Shown piece after piece: positions 20,586-21,824 of a DNA stretch of 21,824 nucleotides (the stretch's first letter is position 1; each line of letters starts with the position of its first letter). A model generated the notes under the pieces. That model was not told the origin of the DNA, made no database searches, and saw only the letters and a list, made by a program, of their open reading frames with translations. Source of the stretch: Hyphochytrium catenoides. Taxonomy: Eukaryota; Sar; Hyphochytriomycetes; Hyphochytriales; Hyphochytriaceae. The translations under genes and the position numbers were made by a program. The stretch is taken from the NCBI GenBank assembly GCA_900088475.1, contig FLMG01001713.1:8492-30315 (forward strand). Direction: 5' to 3'.

Positions 20586-21824
20586 TTAGAAGCCGCACCA
20601 TAGCCAAGTTGGGAGAGCACCCGACTTTTTGGCTGCCTCGCACACGTTGACTAAACCCGCGCCGAAAGTGTTTGAGGGTCCTAAATAAGTGGCCGTGCTC
20701 GTCAGTGCATCTCTGACTTTAGCACTAGTCCACCCGATGTTATGGCTCCACAGAATAGCAGCCGCCCCCGCCACATGTGGAGTTGCTACGCCTGGACCTG
20801 AGATTGTGGCAAAGGAGTTTGTAGGGGTCGTGGTATAGATTCCGACACCTGGGGCGGCAATATCAATCTGGTCATTCTTTGGAGAGAAAGGCGCTGCTTG
20901 ATGCATCCAGTTTATCGCGGCGACGGAGATGACACTGGAATAGCTTGCCGGATACCAAACGGATGTTCCATCTACGTTACTTCCAGCAGTAGCCACGATT
21001 AGGACATTCTTCTTCTCGTAGAGATCCTTAAAGTAGTACTCCTCCAGAGCGTTGAAGTTTCTGCTGACGGCATTGTAGTTGATCACCAGCCTCGAGTTGT
21101 TCCTTGCAACTGCTGCGGCTCTACATTGCTCAGCAGCGCGGATGAGGTCTGACCCAAAACTCCACTGACAGCTGCCTGAAGAACTATATGCATTGACTTG
21201 GTGAATGTACACGCCAGGAGCGACTGCTAAGCCTCCAGTTGCTCCAATCACCCCAGTTAGTTGTGTGCCAGAGCCGCAATTGTCGCTCAGGTCTCCAGCT
21301 AAAAGCTTTCGGGAATTGAGAGTGGAAAAGCCGACATGATTACCCTGGGCACCCGTGTCAATAACGCAAATCATAACCTTGCCTGCGTTGAGAGCATTGA
21401 CCGGGACCTTGTCTGCCTTTATTTTCAGTACATTCCATTTGGTCCACATAAGCTTGCGGCGGAGCCGCCTAATCCGGTCATCCGCTGGGGATGGTGAAGC
21501 TACCTCGAGGACGGTGGGATGCTTCTCTATGGTAGTTGATGAAGTGACTTGGGAATCATTAGTGGATGGTAAAGTAGAGTTTGTTTCATCACGCTCAAAT
21601 TCCATCCCTTGAGCAAGTTTGTCGGTAGATGGTGAAGTACTTTCTGCGGAGGTCGGTGGGGTGGGCTCTGGGGTAGGAGCTGGAGTAGACTCTGGGGTAG
21701 GTGCTGGCGTGGGCTCTGGGGTAGGTGCTGGCGTGGGCTCTGGGGTAGGAGCTGGAGTAGACTCTGAGGTAGGTGCTGGCGTGGGCTCTGGGGTAGGAGC
21801 TGGCGTGGGCTCTGAGGTAGGTAC
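20586..21824 (-). CDS. Subtilisin-like pseudoprotease with Pro/Thr/Glu repeat stalk (5' partial)
   Basis: The minus-strand frame is open from the right window edge to the stop at 20586, 412 residues so far; the true start lies outside. From the edge: seven 8-residue APTPEPTP-like repeats, a Ser/Thr linker, then an S8 domain clearly paralogous to the 15502-16962 gene (shared WNV..IKA...VPVN, CVIDxG, QWSF/RWTFxSDLI, WYPAxYS). Numbering from Met at 21605, Asp83 of the triad is kept (VIDTG). The His position is Gln115 (GSGTQLTG, codon CAA) and the Ser position is Gly272 (GPGVATPHV, codon GGC). The oxyanion Asn position reads Ser209 followed by Asn210. The frame is otherwise intact, with the fold-defining segments kept. 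Loss of two triad residues predicts no proteolysis; a binding, decoy or regulatory role is inferred. A signal peptide is expected upstream. Confidence 0.9.
   Translation of the reverse strand, partial: VPTSEPTPAPTPEPTPAPTSESTPAPTPEPTPAPTPEPTPAPTPESTPAPTPEPTPPTSAESTSPSTDKLAQGMEFERDETNSTLPSTNDSQVTSSTTIEKHPTVLEVASPSPADDRIRRLRRKLMWTKWNVLKIKADKVPVNALNAGKVMICVIDTGAQGNHVGFSTLNSRKLLAGDLSDNCGSGTQLTGVIGATGGLAVAPGVYIHQVNAYSSSGSCQWSFGSDLIRAAEQCRAAAVARNNSRLVINYNAVSRNFNALEEYYFKDLYEKKNVLIVATAGSNVDGTSVWYPASYSSVISVAAINWMHQAAPFSPKNDQIDIAAPGVGIYTTTPTNSFATISGPGVATPHVAGAAAILWSHNIGWTSAKVRDALTSTATYLGPSNTFGAGLVNVCEAAKKSGALPTWLWCGF
21657..21824 (-). repeat. 24-nt tandem repeat encoding APTPEPTP (7 units, continues off the edge)
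   Basis: Seven in-frame 24-nt units encode A-P-T-(P/S)-E-(P/S)-T-P; the first unit at the edge has Val in place of Ala. Units with E-S-T-P alternate with E-P-T-P, hinting at 48- or 72-nt duplication. It likely forms an extended O-glycosylated stalk of the subtilisin-like protein. Copy number is unknown because the array reaches the window end. Confidence 0.9.

Noticed and set aside
21657-21824. Regular repeat considered as a CRISPR-like array
   Set aside because: Units are directly adjacent with no spacers and encode an in-frame Pro/Thr/Glu repeat.

Overview
The window is nuclear DNA of a eukaryote, most likely a microbial one. The evidence is genes interrupted by short GT-AG introns (65 to about 290 nt), a 20S proteasome beta subunit, a fungal-type (Sct1/Gpt2-like) ER acyltransferase, AATAAA-type signals behind some genes, and abundant CT/GA and TTC microsatellites. 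I cannot name the lineage. An alga or heterotrophic protist such as a stramenopile would fit, but that is a guess. No prokaryotic operons, CRISPR arrays, rRNAs or tRNAs were seen.

Layout. (1) 397-3803, + strand: ten exons, rebuilt by hand, of a glycerol-3-phosphate/DHAP acyltransferase-like gene; its 5' end is not resolved. (2) 4255-5931, - strand: a secreted tartrate-resistant (type 5-like) purple acid phosphatase with all five metal-binding motifs. Its frame is broken by two compensating 1-nt shifts. It is convergent with gene 1. (3) About 5.0 kb (5932-10927) with no supportable gene, filled with alternating polypyrimidine/polypurine domains and a GA microsatellite holding an 11-N assembly gap. 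(4) 10928-12352, + strand: an intronless type I membrane protein with signal peptide, 8-Cys ectodomain, Pro/Ser/Thr stalk, one TM and an approximately 200-residue tail. Its architecture resembles wall-stress sensors. (5) 12720-13870, - strand: five-exon proteasome subunit beta-1 (PSMB6/PRE3 type), convergent with gene 4. (6) 13871-15501: non-coding, with several short inverted repeats. (7) 15502-16962, - strand: a secreted subtilisin-like protease with an intact Asp/His/Ser triad but a replaced oxyanion Asn. (8) 16963-20585: 3.6 kb without a firm gene. (9) 20586-21824, - strand, running off the right edge: a paralogous subtilisin-like protein whose catalytic His is Gln and catalytic Ser is Gly, with an N-terminal Pro/Thr/Glu tandem-repeat stalk.

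The most unusual content is the paralogous pair of subtilases, one catalytic-looking and one apparent pseudoprotease. Next is the doubly frameshifted but otherwise intact phosphatase. Genes 2, 4, 7 and 9 all encode secreted or surface proteins (9 by inference), while 1 and 5 are housekeeping genes. I see no evidence that they form one pathway.
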